Assembly (NCBI GenBank): GCA_025462755.1
Contig: JAOAPF010000290.1
Location: 1 to 57,536, forward strand
DNA: 57,536 nucleotides
Direction of reading: 5' to 3'
Source: Edaphobacter sp.
GTDB lineage: Bacteria > Acidobacteriota > Terriglobia > Terriglobales > Acidobacteriaceae
Part shown: positions 8,765-17,718 of the stretch, piece after piece
Layout: every line of letters starts with the position of its first letter
How positions within the stretch are numbered: the stretch's first letter is position 1
Made by a program: the position numbers and the translations under genes
The notes under the pieces: generated by a model
What the model was told of the DNA's origin: nothing
The model's input: only the letters and a program-made list of their open reading frames with translations
Database searches by the model: none

Positions 8765-9056
8765 CGGTGCGGAAAAGGCGCCTTCGGCTTGGAAGCGCTA
8801 CGCGCTCCCACTTTCTCGCACCACCAAGACGGCTCGAACTTTCCCACTGAAGTCTGCAAAGGGTAGCAAGGACGAAAGAACAGTCACAACGGCGTGTCCG
8901 CAACCTGCTGTTACGAATGGTCCTCAACGACCGACGAGTTTAGAAGGGACAGACACGCGCGCAACTCATCCTGGCCAGGAGAACTACTCTCCACCCAAAG
9001 GCCGAATACATTTGCGCAGACTTGTCTTCTCGACCAAACTTTTCCCTTGCAGTCGC
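8765..9056 (+). ncRNA. Putative guide (bridge/seek) RNA region of the IS element
   Basis: This 292-bp non-coding right end lies between the transposase stop and the right inverted repeat. In the IS1111 group the structured RNA that pairs with target and donor DNA is encoded here. The sequence begins with a strong stem (8766-8777 with 8811-8822, 11 of 12 paired in GGTGCG...CGCACC) that encloses a smaller GGAAGCGC-TAC-GCGCTCC hairpin. Further 3' I did not resolve the guide loops by eye. The RNA borders are not determined. Confidence 0.4.
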
Positions 9057-9068
9057 GCGGCGGACCAT
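9057..9068 (-). repeat. IS right subterminal inverted repeat
   Basis: GCGGCGGACCAT, the exact reverse complement of 7675-7686. It marks the right end of the insertion sequence; the true terminus is probably within a few bases to the right. Confidence 0.75.
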
Positions 9069-9127
9069 ACATTCGTAACAGCCTCGCTCCTCCTCCTGCG
9101 TCTTCCCCTAGTCACAAGCTCAAAACA

Positions 9128-9466
9128 CTAAAAGGCTTTTCGAACCTTTCTCGGTTGATACCGGGACGTTTCGCGGGTCTTGGGGAAGGTCATCGCCCAA
9201 TCGACGAGCGTCTTCACCGCCGGACAGAGCGTTTTCCCAAACTCGGTGAGTTCATATTCCACCTTTGGTGGAAATTGCGGATGAACGGTTCACTTCACCA
9301 ACTCGCACTTCTCAAGGAGACGCAGCTGTTGCGACAGCATACGTTGTGAAATGCCGGGGACGGCACGTTCAAGCGCAGAGAATCGCCAGATAGGGCGCGC
9401 GAAGAGTCGGTTCAGAATAACGATCTTCCATTTGCCTTCGAGAATTGAGAGCGCTGCCTCAACCCT
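9128..9466 (-). pseudogene. HxlR-family regulator with in-frame stop, 5'-truncated
   Basis: The frame reads ALSILEGKWKIVILNRLF and then the winged-helix part with PGISQRMLSQQLRLLE, an in-frame TGA at 9290-9292, and TVHPQFPPKVEYELTEFGK, the standard HxlR wing and C-terminal helix. A single substitution (CGA or AGA to TGA, at a usually basic position) would account for the stop. The 5' end is also lost: TAG at 9467-9469 precedes the conserved core, so the first ~15-20 residues are missing. HxlR regulators usually control a divergent redox gene; here that would be the broken SDR gene at 9629. Confidence 0.8.
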
Positions 9467-9628
9467 CTAGGCTCTCTCGAACGCGAAGGGAGTCGCCCTG
9501 AGATCTGAAGATTCGACGATTTCCTCCGTAACTAACAAGTCCGTTCGTATACCCATCGCGCATCCAATCCTGAGTTCGAGAAGCTTCTCCAGAATATCCG
9601 GATGGTCGGCTTCGAAACAGGAGGATGA

Positions 9629-10463
9629 ATGGCCCAGGTATGGTTAGTCACCGGCAGCTCCCGTGGTCTGGGTCGCGCAATTGTTGAAACGGGCCTTGCT
9701 GCGGGCAATAAGGTGTTCGCGACAGCTCGGAGCATTGAGTCGCTGGCTGATCTGTCGGAGCGATATGGTGATCAGGTCAAGCTCTTCGCGTTGGATGTTA
9801 CCGACGAAGCAGCAGCAGCTAACGCGGTAAAGACGGCGATCGATCTATTTGGCTCGCTGGATGTGGTCATCAACAATGCGGGATATGGCAATCTTTCGTC
9901 CATCGAAGACACGCCTCTATCGGAATTCCGGGCACAGATCGAAACGAATCTCTTCGGAACGATTATTGTGACCAAGGCAGCTCTTACATATTTTCGCGAA
10001 AAAAAAACAGGCCACTTCATTCGATTTTCGTCCGTGGGTGGAAGGATCGGTCCTCCGGGACGTGGGCCTTATTCGGCGGCGAAATGGGGTGTCGAAGGCT
10101 TCTCTGAAGTGCTGTCGCGCGAAGTAGCACCACTCGGCATCAAGATCACAATTGCTGAGCCCCGGTGGGTTCCGCACGGACTTCGCGGGGAGTTCCACCG
10201 AACTGAGCGAAGGTCATCCCGCATACGACTCGACAGTTGGAGCTACCGCAAGATTTCAGCGCAACTACAACGGGAAGCAGCCTGGTGATCCGAAAAAGGC
10301 GGCTCAGGTGATCCTGCATCTGACGCAGGAGCGAAACCCTCCGTTGCGACTGTTGCTCGGCAGCGATGCGTACGCTGCGGTGGAGAAAAACGATCTCGCG
10401 CGATTAGAGGAAGCACGAATATGGAAGGGACTCAGTGTCTCCACCGATTTTGAGACGGAGTGA
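9629..10463 (+). pseudogene. Short-chain dehydrogenase with frameshift
   Basis: Residues 1-178 are a classical SDR: TGSSRGLG cofactor loop, NNAGYG, FSSVGGR and the catalytic YSAAK. At 10159-10162 a CCCC run shifts the frame: the first frame goes into VPHGLRGEFHR, while the correct ending (GGFRTDFAGSSTELSEGHP to NPPLRLLLGSDAY) lies one frame away and ends at 10463. Removing one C would restore a 277-residue protein of normal length. An AGGAGGATGA site precedes the start. It diverges from the HxlR pseudogene, a common arrangement for electrophile-responsive oxidoreductases. Confidence 0.85.
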
Positions 10464-10621
10464 CGTAGCGGCGGACACCAGCCCGTAGTTGCAAGGCGCG
10501 GATTGGCGATCAGGTCTCCCCTCGATGAGAGGGTCGGCTGCGGAGGTTTGGAGACAGCTGGCAGCAGCGAAGCTCGCTGGATGCTTTGCGGTGAGGATCT
10601 CGCTTTCAATCGCTGAATGGA

Positions 10622-11326
10622 TCAGTAGGTCCCTTTCCCGGAAAGTGCCCAGAATGGTGATGTGAGACCGGATTCTTGGAAGATCTCTTGCGCCTGCTCA
10701 ACCGTCCACTTGCGCCAGGAAGACTTCGCGTACGGCCCATACCAGCGTCGTGCGAGCGTCGCAGTCGTTACGAGCGGGACCGCTTTCCCGAGCGGTTGGC
10801 CGTGCTTCCCGCACCACGTGACGATATCCGCCTCAGACCGAAACGGCAGCACAAGGGAACAATGCTGGTGGACGTTATTCCAGGCGTTTCGCGGCGGGAT
10901 GGAAAAGTGTATGACAATCCCTTCCGCATCAAGGGGCACGCCGTCTTCGACTTGAAGGGTCATGGGTTCCGACTCGGCTCCGAGGCGCGTATAGATGCGA
11001 ACCTTGCCTCCAGCGAGTTGCGCAACGCCCAGCGCACACCAAATGCACGGCGCCCACCAACCGTGCTGCTGTCCTTCGACGAAATGCGGTGTAGGAGTCG
11101 TAGAAAAAGGATGCACCACCCATGGCTCCGGCGCACGAGGGTGTAGCACCAGGCCGTGCAAGTCGGAAAGCCGATTCAAACGCTCTGCCAGTTCCGAGGG
11201 GGTGATACCCAGCGAGGCGGCAATATGCTTCGCCTCGGGAAGACGCCCGATCTCAAGGAAGTTCTGAATTAGGATCGCGTGAACGTCCGCGAGCCCTTGC
11301 ATGCCGTCTTCGTCGACCTCTTTCAT
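10622..11326 (-). CDS. MerB-like (alkylmercury lyase family) protein
   Basis: A 234-residue protein. The N-terminal winged helix (residues about 15-65, IAASLGITPSELAERLNRL) and the following HPFSTTPTPHFV and WWAPCIWCALG strands follow the layout of organomercurial lyase MerB. In MerB the cleavage uses two Cys (96 and 159 in the R831b enzyme) and an Asp. By eye the second Cys is kept in NNVHQHC, but the segment corresponding to the first reads YTRLGAESEP, without Cys or Asp. Organomercury cleavage is therefore doubtful. No other mer genes are nearby. The start is weakly supported. Confidence 0.7.
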   Translation of the reverse strand: MKEVDEDGMQGLADVHAILIQNFLEIGRLPEAKHIAASLGITPSELAERLNRLSDLHGLVLHPRAPEPWVVHPFSTTPTPHFVEGQQHGWWAPCIWCALGVAQLAGGKVRIYTRLGAESEPMTLQVEDGVPLDAEGIVIHFSIPPRNAWNNVHQHCSLVLPFRSEADIVTWCGKHGQPLGKAVPLVTTATLARRWYGPYAKSSWRKWTVEQAQEIFQESGLTSPFWALSGKGTY

Positions 11327-11613
11327 CTATCCGCTCCTTATGAGTTGCGCCTCCCGTGGGCCGCGAGGTCATGTTTGCTCCTCCTAGAGCTCCAGATCGC
11401 CAGTCAAGAACCCGCCTGAACTTCAGTCAAAATAGTCTGAACCCAAATCGGGATTATGAATCTAATCCTATATATTGTGGATGATAACCGTAATCCGTGC
11501 TCGTTACTTTCAAGGAGTAGAGATTCAATCAATTCGCGACCTGCTGGCGGTCTCGATTCGATATCAACAATTTCCGGGTTGCGGCCCAAGAGCGTATTCG
11601 TGGAGAGGAATCA

Positions 11614-12015
11614 ATGACAACAATAAGTGCGATTCGGCTAGCTTCGGTGGTCACGGCAATCGATGTCCTGGTAGCGAGCGGCTTTTCCATCGTGGGAATC
11701 ATTCGTCCACAATACCTGCTCCCTGCGGGATCTGTTCCAACGCAGGCCTCGTTGATATTGGCGATGTACGCGGCGGCGCGCACAATTCCACTAGCTTTTT
11801 TCGTATTGGGGGCGATCTACAAGCAGGCAACGCAGGCGTTGCTGTTCCTGGGCGCGCTCGCCGGCACGATGCAATTGCTGGATGCCGGAATCGGTCTGTT
11901 TGATCGTGATCCAGGAAAGTGCGGTGGGCCGCTCTTTATCGCCGTTCTCCAATTCTTCGTGGTGTACCTGCTTCAGAAATCCCTGCGGAACACACCTGAG
12001 ACCCCGCGCGGATAA
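11614..12015 (+). CDS. Small multi-pass membrane protein
   Basis: A 133-residue hydrophobic protein with about four membrane segments: roughly residues 8-29, 46-65, 71-92 and 107-122, separated by short polar loops, with a basic C-terminal tail (LRNTPETPRG). I do not recognise the family with certainty; size and layout resemble small DUF-type four-helix membrane proteins often found beside oxidoreductases. GAGAGGAATCA precedes the ATG. It is upstream of the carboxymuconolactone decarboxylase-like gene, about 150 nt away. Confidence 0.65.
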   Translation: MTTISAIRLASVVTAIDVLVASGFSIVGIIRPQYLLPAGSVPTQASLILAMYAAARTIPLAFFVLGAIYKQATQALLFLGALAGTMQLLDAGIGLFDRDPGKCGGPLFIAVLQFFVVYLLQKSLRNTPETPRG

Positions 12016-12167
12016 TCGCGTACGACGGTTCGGATAAATGTTGCCGCGAAAAGATAAAGTGCCGGGAGAAGATTCAGGCAATGGGGAAACCGACATGAAG
12101 CGACGGATCGCGATAACGCTGCGCCAAGCGGTTGGAATTGTTTTACCGCGTGATGCCGGAGGTGCAG

Positions 12168-12749
12168 ATGCATTCCGCGGATAAGATTCAACGATTCCCG
12201 TTATTAAACTTGAAGCAATTGGACGATCAGCAGCGCCCATTTGCGGATGAGATCCTGAAGGTTGCGAGCATCGGGACTTCGGGTCCATTCAATATGTTGT
12301 TGCGGAGCCCGGTCATGGGCCTGCGCATGTTCGCCATGCTCGACTACCTGCGGTCCAATACCTCCGTCCCGCGAAAGCTAAATGAGTTTGCGATCCTGAT
12401 CCAGGCCCGGTTGTGGACGTCGCAAGTGGCTTGGGCGGTTCACTACCCGCTCGCGCTGAAGGCCGGATTGTCGCAAGCCGTTGCCGACGATTTGAAGGTA
12501 AGAAAGCGCCCGGCGTCCATGCAACCGGACGAAGCCGTCGTGTACGACTTCTGCATGGATCTTGCGAAGGATCACGTTGTAAGCGACGCCACATTCAACA
12601 AAGTTCGCGAACTTTTCAGCGACCAGCAAATAGTCGATCTCATCATGGTCAGCGGCGCGTACATCACCTTGGCCATGTTAAGCAATACGGCTGAAGACGC
12701 CACTCCAGGCGGAAACGCCCCTCCGTTGCAACCGCTTCCGCCGCAATGA
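12168..12749 (+). CDS. Carboxymuconolactone decarboxylase (AhpD-like) family protein
   Basis: A 193-residue all-helical protein. The family core is visible as PRKLNEFAILIQARLWTSQVAWAVHYPLA and LSQAVADDLKVRKRP, where AhpD-type peroxidatic CxxC proteins have E...C..C..H. Here the cysteines are replaced (QVAWAVH), so it is of the non-redox CMD type, as in many xenobiotic gene clusters. The ATG at 12168 has CCGGAGG six bases away; an in-frame ATG at 12132 is less likely. The stop overlaps a possible start of the next gene (12746), pointing to an operon with the dienelactone hydrolase. Confidence 0.75.
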   Translation: MHSADKIQRFPLLNLKQLDDQQRPFADEILKVASIGTSGPFNMLLRSPVMGLRMFAMLDYLRSNTSVPRKLNEFAILIQARLWTSQVAWAVHYPLALKAGLSQAVADDLKVRKRPASMQPDEAVVYDFCMDLAKDHVVSDATFNKVRELFSDQQIVDLIMVSGAYITLAMLSNTAEDATPGGNAPPLQPLPPQ

Positions 12750-12778
12750 ATATTCCTCAGACCGAAAGGATTTCACAC

Positions 12779-13444
12779 ATGGGAACGCATCTCGAATTGA
12801 CTGCCAGCGACGCCCACAAGTTAGACGCCTATCGTGCCGATCCAGCAGGGACGCCCAAGGGCGGAATCGTTGTCATCCAGGAAATCTTTGGTGTCAATCA
12901 TCACATCCGCTCAGTGGTTGACCGTTTTGCTGCGCTCGGCTACGTTGCGATTGCGCCGGCACTCTTCGATCGTATTGAACCGGGGTTCGAAAGCGGCTAT
13001 TCGCCGGAAGAAGTGCAGAGCGCAGTGCGGTTTGTCGCCAATCCACCAATGCAGGCCTGGCTGTTGGATGTCGCTGCCGCGCGCGAGGCGATCGCCGACG
13101 TTGGCAAGATCGCGGTTACAGGATTCTGCCTCGGAGGAACGCTCAGCTATGGCGTGGCAACTAGCCTGCCGGGTTTCTTGGTGGCAGTCGGTTATTACGG
13201 CGGCCACATCGTGAGGATGGCCGATCAGTCTCCGAAGGTCCCGACCATTCTGCATTTCGGTGAGTTGGACAAGCACATCCCGATGAGCGACGTTGAAACG
13301 ATCAAGTCGAAGCAGCCGTCGGTCGAGGTTCACACCTATAACGCTGATCACGGCTTCCAGTGCGACGAACGCGATAGCTTCTCACCCGAAGCAGCTCAAA
13401 TCGCTTGGGGCCGTACCCTGCGCTTCATCGACAGCCAGATGTAA
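12779..13444 (+). CDS. Dienelactone hydrolase family protein
   Basis: A complete 221-residue dienelactone hydrolase. The core has IVVIQEIFGVNHHIR near residue 30, nucleophile Cys117 in GFCLGG, Asp164 in GELDKHIP and His191 in NADHGF. These enzymes hydrolyse lactones such as 4-carboxymethylenebutenolide. I set the start at 12779 (MGTHLEL) because GAAAGGA lies upstream and homologues begin there; the frame also has an ATG at 12746 overlapping the previous stop (ATGA), which would add 11 residues and couple translation. It is followed 36 nt later by the aldo/keto reductase gene. Confidence 0.85.
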   Translation: MGTHLELTASDAHKLDAYRADPAGTPKGGIVVIQEIFGVNHHIRSVVDRFAALGYVAIAPALFDRIEPGFESGYSPEEVQSAVRFVANPPMQAWLLDVAAAREAIADVGKIAVTGFCLGGTLSYGVATSLPGFLVAVGYYGGHIVRMADQSPKVPTILHFGELDKHIPMSDVETIKSKQPSVEVHTYNADHGFQCDERDSFSPEAAQIAWGRTLRFIDSQM

Positions 13445-13480
13445 GAGGAATTATTTCTCGCTAGCGGCAAAGGAGTCCTT

Positions 13481-14428
13481 ATGCAATTCACGAAATTTGG
13501 TCAGACCGGATTGGCGGTCTCTCGCACGATCCTCGGAACGGGAACATTCGGGAAGCAAACGGATGAAAAAGAGGCGCATCGAATGCTCGATAGGGCGGCC
13601 GAGGCGGGGATCAACTTCATCGATACCGCTGACATATATCCCCCTGGTGCGGAGGCTGGTAGTGCTGAGTCTATTACAGGCCGCTGGCTCGACAATAAGC
13701 GGGCGGGTTTTATCCTCGGTACAAAGGGCGGCGGAAAGATGGGGCCTGCCGCTTGGGATGCGGGCAACTCACGAAAGCACCTGCTCGACGCCATTGATGC
13801 TTCGCTACGTCGCCTGCACACGGATTACGTTGATCTTTATCAGCTGCATATGGACGACCTCGCTACTCCGATCGACGAGATGGTTGCGGCTATGGATACG
13901 ATCGTGCGTTCGGGCAGAGCGCGCTATATCGGCGTATCGAACATTCTCGCCTACCGTCTGGCCAAGTCGCTTGGACGGCAGGACGCACTAACGCTGACGC
14001 GTTTCGTCTCGGCCCAGCCACGTTACAACCTTCTGTTCCGTGAAGTTGAACGAGAGCTTTTCCCGCTCGCGCAGGAAGAAGGTCTCGCAGTGATTCCGTT
14101 CAATCCTCTTGCGGGAGGTCTTCTGAGCGGCAAATATAAACATGGCGATACGCCGGAGAAGGGCCGTTTTTCGGCGGAACTCGGTGGCTTCGGACAGATG
14201 TATCACGCCCGGTATTGGCACGAGCGCGAGTTTGAAACGGTCGCCAAAGTTCAGGAACTCGCCACCCAGCATGGCACGCCAATCACGACCTTGTCAGTCG
14301 CTTGGATGCTGGCGAATCCCGCCATTACTTCGGTCATTCTTGGCGCAAGCCGCGTCGAGCAACTCACCGATACCCTGGCCGCGGCGGATTACAAACTCGA
14401 TGACGCATTGAAAACGAGGCTGGACTAA
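13481..14428 (+). CDS. Aldo/keto reductase
   Basis: A 315-residue NADPH-dependent TIM-barrel oxidoreductase. The catalytic tetrad is complete: Asp48 and Tyr53 (FIDTADIY), Lys82 (GTKGGG) and His123 (LYQLHMDD). Cofactor-binding motifs near the C-terminus include SVILGASRVEQL. It belongs to the tas/YghZ-type group that reduces aldehydes and ketones. The protein stops directly after the DALKTRLD helix, slightly earlier than many homologues. AAAGGAGTCCTT precedes the ATG. It lies in a rightward row with the hydrolase before and the broken quinone oxidoreductase after. Confidence 0.88.
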   Translation: MQFTKFGQTGLAVSRTILGTGTFGKQTDEKEAHRMLDRAAEAGINFIDTADIYPPGAEAGSAESITGRWLDNKRAGFILGTKGGGKMGPAAWDAGNSRKHLLDAIDASLRRLHTDYVDLYQLHMDDLATPIDEMVAAMDTIVRSGRARYIGVSNILAYRLAKSLGRQDALTLTRFVSAQPRYNLLFREVERELFPLAQEEGLAVIPFNPLAGGLLSGKYKHGDTPEKGRFSAELGGFGQMYHARYWHEREFETVAKVQELATQHGTPITTLSVAWMLANPAITSVILGASRVEQLTDTLAAADYKLDDALKTRLD

Positions 14429-14553
14429 GTCAGCATCGAGTTCCGCAAAGGCGACGCAGGGAGGTAAGGCAAGGGCGACGCCGAGAAATGAGCCTCCACT
14501 CGCCGCTCTCGCCATTCATTAAACGAAGGACCAATCCGTTCTGGAGAAGGCCA

Positions 14554-15559
14554 GTGAAGGCATTCGTCGTGGATAAGTACAAGAAGAAGGGCGCCCTGGT
14601 TCTGGTCAATCTGCCAGAGCCAAAGTTGCAAGACAATGATGTCCTGATCCGGATTCACGCCGCGTCTGTGAACCAGTTGGATTCCAAGGTTCGGGATGGG
14701 GAGTTCAAATCTATTCTTCCGTATCGTCCGCCATTCATCCTGGGGCACGATGTCGCGGGGAACCGTCATCAAGACAGGCTCCAAGGTCAGGCAATTCAAG
14801 GTCGGTGATGCCGTCTATTCGAGACCGCGCGATCATCGGATCGGCACATTCGCCGAATTCATTGCCGTCAATGAAGCCGACGTTGCTCTGAAGCCCAAGA
14901 ACCTCAACACGACGGAAGCCGCATCGATCCCTCTGGTAGGGCTGACCGCATGGCAAGCGTTGGTGGAGGTGGGCAAGGTGATGCCAGGGCAGAAGGTTTT
15001 CATTCAGGCCGGCTCGGGCGGCGTCGGAACGATTGCTGTTCAGCTCGCCAAGCATCTTGGTGCGACAGTCGCAACGACGACAAGCGCGAAGAATGCTGAA
15101 TTGGTCAAGAGTCTCGGGGCGGATGTGGTTATTGACTACAACGCGCAAAATTTCGAGAAGATCCTGTCGGGCTATGATCTCGTACTGATCAGCCAGAACT
15201 CAGAGACGCTTGAGAAATCACTGGGGGTGCTCAAGCCCGGTGGCCAGCTCATTTCTATTTCCGGCCCTCCCGATCCAGCCTTCGCCGAGGCATTCGGACT
15301 CAATTTCTTCCTGAAGCTGGTGATGCGTTTGCTGAGCAGAGGTGTTCGGAGAGAGGCAAAGGCTCTCAATGTTCACTATTCATTCCTATTCATGCGTGCG
15401 CAAGGACAGCAGTTGGGTGAGCTTACGTCCCTGATCGAATCTGGCGTCATCCGGCCGATCGTTGACGAAGTATTCCCGTTTGAGAAAACCGGGGACGCGT
15501 TGGCCTATATCGAAACCGGGCGCGCTAGGGGCAAGGTCGTCATCACGGTCACAGATTAG
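14554..15559 (+). pseudogene. Zinc-free quinone oxidoreductase / NADP-dependent alcohol dehydrogenase, frameshifted
   Basis: The gene starts with GTG at 14554 (MKAFVVDKYKKKG), with GGAGAAGG upstream. The GroES-like domain includes VNQLDSKVRDG and ILGHDVAG. At 14756-14759 the frame changes: DVAG runs into NRHQDR, while GTVIKTGSKVRQFKVGD continues one frame away. One extra G in the GGGG run explains this. The second part is complete, with the cofactor loop AGSGGVGTIAVQLAKHLGA and a normal ending at 15559. Corrected, the protein would be about 334 residues. No zinc-ligand cysteines are present, as in quinone oxidoreductases. Confidence 0.85.
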
Positions 15560-15623
15560 TACCTTCAGCAAACCGCCGCGATCTGGGACCTCAGAACACT
15601 CCTGTAGGAGTCCACAAAATCTG

Positions 15624-16496
15624 TTAGGAGACGACGCTCTTTTTAGCAACCTTCGCGCCGCCCCATAAGGAGCCAGGATTTGCGTGATCGGGGTAGAGTT
15701 GAAGCATCGCATCATAGAGCTCGCGGGCGGTATCGGTGTCTTCGTCCAAACGATTGAAATCGCTAAGATACTGTCTCGTTTCGGCTATGATGCGAGGCTC
15801 GTCTTTATTTTCTGGAATCTTGTGTCCAGCAACGACGGCTCGCGGGTTAAGCGTTTCGAGTTTGTCCAGCGTGGTGATCCATTCGCCTCGGCTCTCCCTG
15901 TTAGTCTCCGCTGGGTAGGGATGAATTCCGTTGTAGACGGTGTCTCCTCCCACGAGCAGTCCTATGGACGGAACATGCAGGCATGTCGATTGGGCTGTAT
16001 CCGTCTTCCCCGTATTTACTGCGATCAGCTTGTGCCCATCCAGCTCCAGTTCATTGTTCTCGAGAGGATGGGCAATCGGGAGGTTCTCCGCTATTTGATC
16101 AGGGAAGAGTTTGCGCCAGAAGTTCTCTAACGACGCGGGAGATACTTCATGGCGCATGGCCTCAACTACTTCCGGAGTTGCAACCGCTTTCGCGTTCGGG
16201 AACCGCTCCAGAAGCGAGCCAACGCCGAATATGTGATCGCCATGTCCATGCGTCAGGTAGATCGCGGTAAGGTTCTTACCGCGTGCGATGACCCAATTCA
16301 GCAAGGCCTGCGATTGGTCGATCGTCAGAAGTGTATCGACAAGGACAGCATCTCGCTCACCGTAGATGAGCGTTGACGAGTTCGACACCCACATCAATGC
16401 CTCCTTGCCAGGAGGGAGATCTCGGCTGAGGCCAGGGCGCTTACTGGTAAATACATCCCATTTCAGGCTTCCGTCATTCGTATTGATTCCACTCAT
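15624..16496 (-). CDS. MBL-fold metallohydrolase
   Basis: A 290-residue metallo-beta-lactamase-fold hydrolase. The metal motif HGHGDH follows the strand LTAIYLTHG, and later ligand-bearing strands include LLVGGDTVYNG and VVAGHKIP. It resembles the glyoxalase-II-like hydrolases found in redox clusters. I place the start at 16496 (MSGINTND) because TGGAGCGACT precedes it; the open frame reaches 16565 but the extension has no ribosome site. It is intact and faces the remnants of a different MBL gene at 663-1041. Substrate unknown. Confidence 0.8.
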   Translation of the reverse strand: MSGINTNDGSLKWDVFTSKRPGLSRDLPPGKEALMWVSNSSTLIYGERDAVLVDTLLTIDQSQALLNWVIARGKNLTAIYLTHGHGDHIFGVGSLLERFPNAKAVATPEVVEAMRHEVSPASLENFWRKLFPDQIAENLPIAHPLENNELELDGHKLIAVNTGKTDTAQSTCLHVPSIGLLVGGDTVYNGIHPYPAETNRESRGEWITTLDKLETLNPRAVVAGHKIPENKDEPRIIAETRQYLSDFNRLDEDTDTARELYDAMLQLYPDHANPGSLWGGAKVAKKSVVS

Positions 16497-16720
16497 AGTC
16501 GCTCCATGTGTGAAGATTCGCAAATCACCGCCTACTTTTCTTGGTGGTTTCTCAGTTCTGGTCATCGGAATATCCGTGCGGCCCCGATGCGTAGACGCCC
16601 AACTAATGCATGGCCAAAAAAAACGATGTCAAACGCAATCGCGTGCTGCTGAATAGCATCTCATAAACAGATTATGATCGTCATCTTGGTTGATGAGACG
16701 AGCCGAATTGATAGGGACGG

Positions 16721-17665
16721 ATGCAGATGAAGAAGTACAAGATTGCTGTTTTGGACGACTACCAAAACGTGGCGCTTGAGAACGCCGATTGGTCGGTACT
16801 CCACGATCGAGCGGACATCACGGTATTTCGGGATCACCTCGCCGATCCGGACGCTGTAATTGAGAGGTTGCTCCCGTTTGATGTCGTTTGTGTCATGCGT
16901 GAGCGAACACCATTGCCTCGCAACGTTATTGAGCGATTGCCCAATCTTAAGCTCATCGCCTCGACGGGACCTGGAAATGGTTCGATCGATGTGGCTGCCG
17001 CAGGCAACCATGAAATCCAAGTCGTTCACACGGGGTACAGATCGGAACCAGCAATCGAATTTACCTGGACGCTGATCTTGGCTTCCGCTCGGCATATCGT
17101 GGCGGAGAGTAACGCTGTACGATCCGGTGGCTGGCAACAAGGGGTGGGCACGGATCTCCGCGGGAGGACTCTTGGCGTCCTCGGAGTTGGGCGGATTGGA
17201 TCTCAGGTAGCGCAGATTGGAAGCGCATTTGGAATGAATTTGATTGCCTGGAGCCAGAACATGACCCCGGAGATCGCCAATGCCGCGGGTGCAACCCTGG
17301 TCTCCAAGGACGAACTTTTCGAAAAGTCTGACATCCTGACCATTCATTTAGTGTTGAGCAGCCGCACTCGCAGCCTGGTAGGCATCGCGGAGCTGGAAAG
17401 AATGAAGCCCTCGGCTCGGCTGATCAATACGTCCCGCGGGGCGATCGTCGAAGAGCGAGCTTTGATTAGGGTTCTGAAGAACAAGCAAATCGCAGGCGCG
17501 GCGATCGACGTATTCGACGATGAGCCGCTGCCCCCAGATCATCCCTTCCGGACCCTAGACAACATATTGGCAACGCCGCATATCGGCTATGTAACGCAAG
17601 GTCTTTACAAAACGTTTTACGAGGATACTGTCTCAAATATTCGGAACTGGCTTGACGCACATTAG
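16721..17665 (+). CDS. D-2-hydroxyacid dehydrogenase (NAD-dependent)
   Basis: A 314-residue 2-hydroxyacid dehydrogenase. The NAD loop is GVLGVGRIGSQVA; the catalytic Arg is in INTSRGAIVEE, Glu in FDDEPLPPDHP and His in ATPHIGYVT. The N-terminal part (KIAVLDDYQNVA) is the usual substrate-binding half of the SerA/GyaR-like branch. All catalytic residues are present. ATGs at 16721 and 16727 are both possible. It begins a rightward group with a tautomerase and an enoyl-CoA hydratase, suggesting breakdown of a hydroxy or keto acid, which is inference. Confidence 0.88.
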   Translation: MQMKKYKIAVLDDYQNVALENADWSVLHDRADITVFRDHLADPDAVIERLLPFDVVCVMRERTPLPRNVIERLPNLKLIASTGPGNGSIDVAAAGNHEIQVVHTGYRSEPAIEFTWTLILASARHIVAESNAVRSGGWQQGVGTDLRGRTLGVLGVGRIGSQVAQIGSAFGMNLIAWSQNMTPEIANAAGATLVSKDELFEKSDILTIHLVLSSRTRSLVGIAELERMKPSARLINTSRGAIVEERALIRVLKNKQIAGAAIDVFDDEPLPPDHPFRTLDNILATPHIGYVTQGLYKTFYEDTVSNIRNWLDAH

Positions 17666-17718
17666 GCGCGCACAGCAAAACATATAGCCCGATGTTCAAC
17701 TTCGCAAAAGGAGAAACG

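Larger units (their letters stand above)
7668..9072 (+). mobile_element. IS1111-type insertion sequence (IS110 family), complete
   Basis: The element is delimited by a perfect 12-bp inverted repeat, 7675-7686 and 9057-9068, flanking an IS110-family transposase gene. IS1111-group elements carry such short subterminal inverted repeats set a few bases inside their ends and make no target duplication, so the exact ends (given here within a few bases) cannot be fixed from this copy alone. The non-coding part downstream of the transposase is long (about 290 bp) and rich in hairpins, as expected for the group whose guide RNA is encoded 3' of the gene. It has inserted between the AraC gene and the broken HxlR gene. 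Confidence 0.75.

Noticed and set aside
8586..9131. A 181-residue rightward frame overlapping the transposase end
   Set aside because: It lies largely inside the transposase gene and the non-coding IS right end; its composition is that of a shifted frame.
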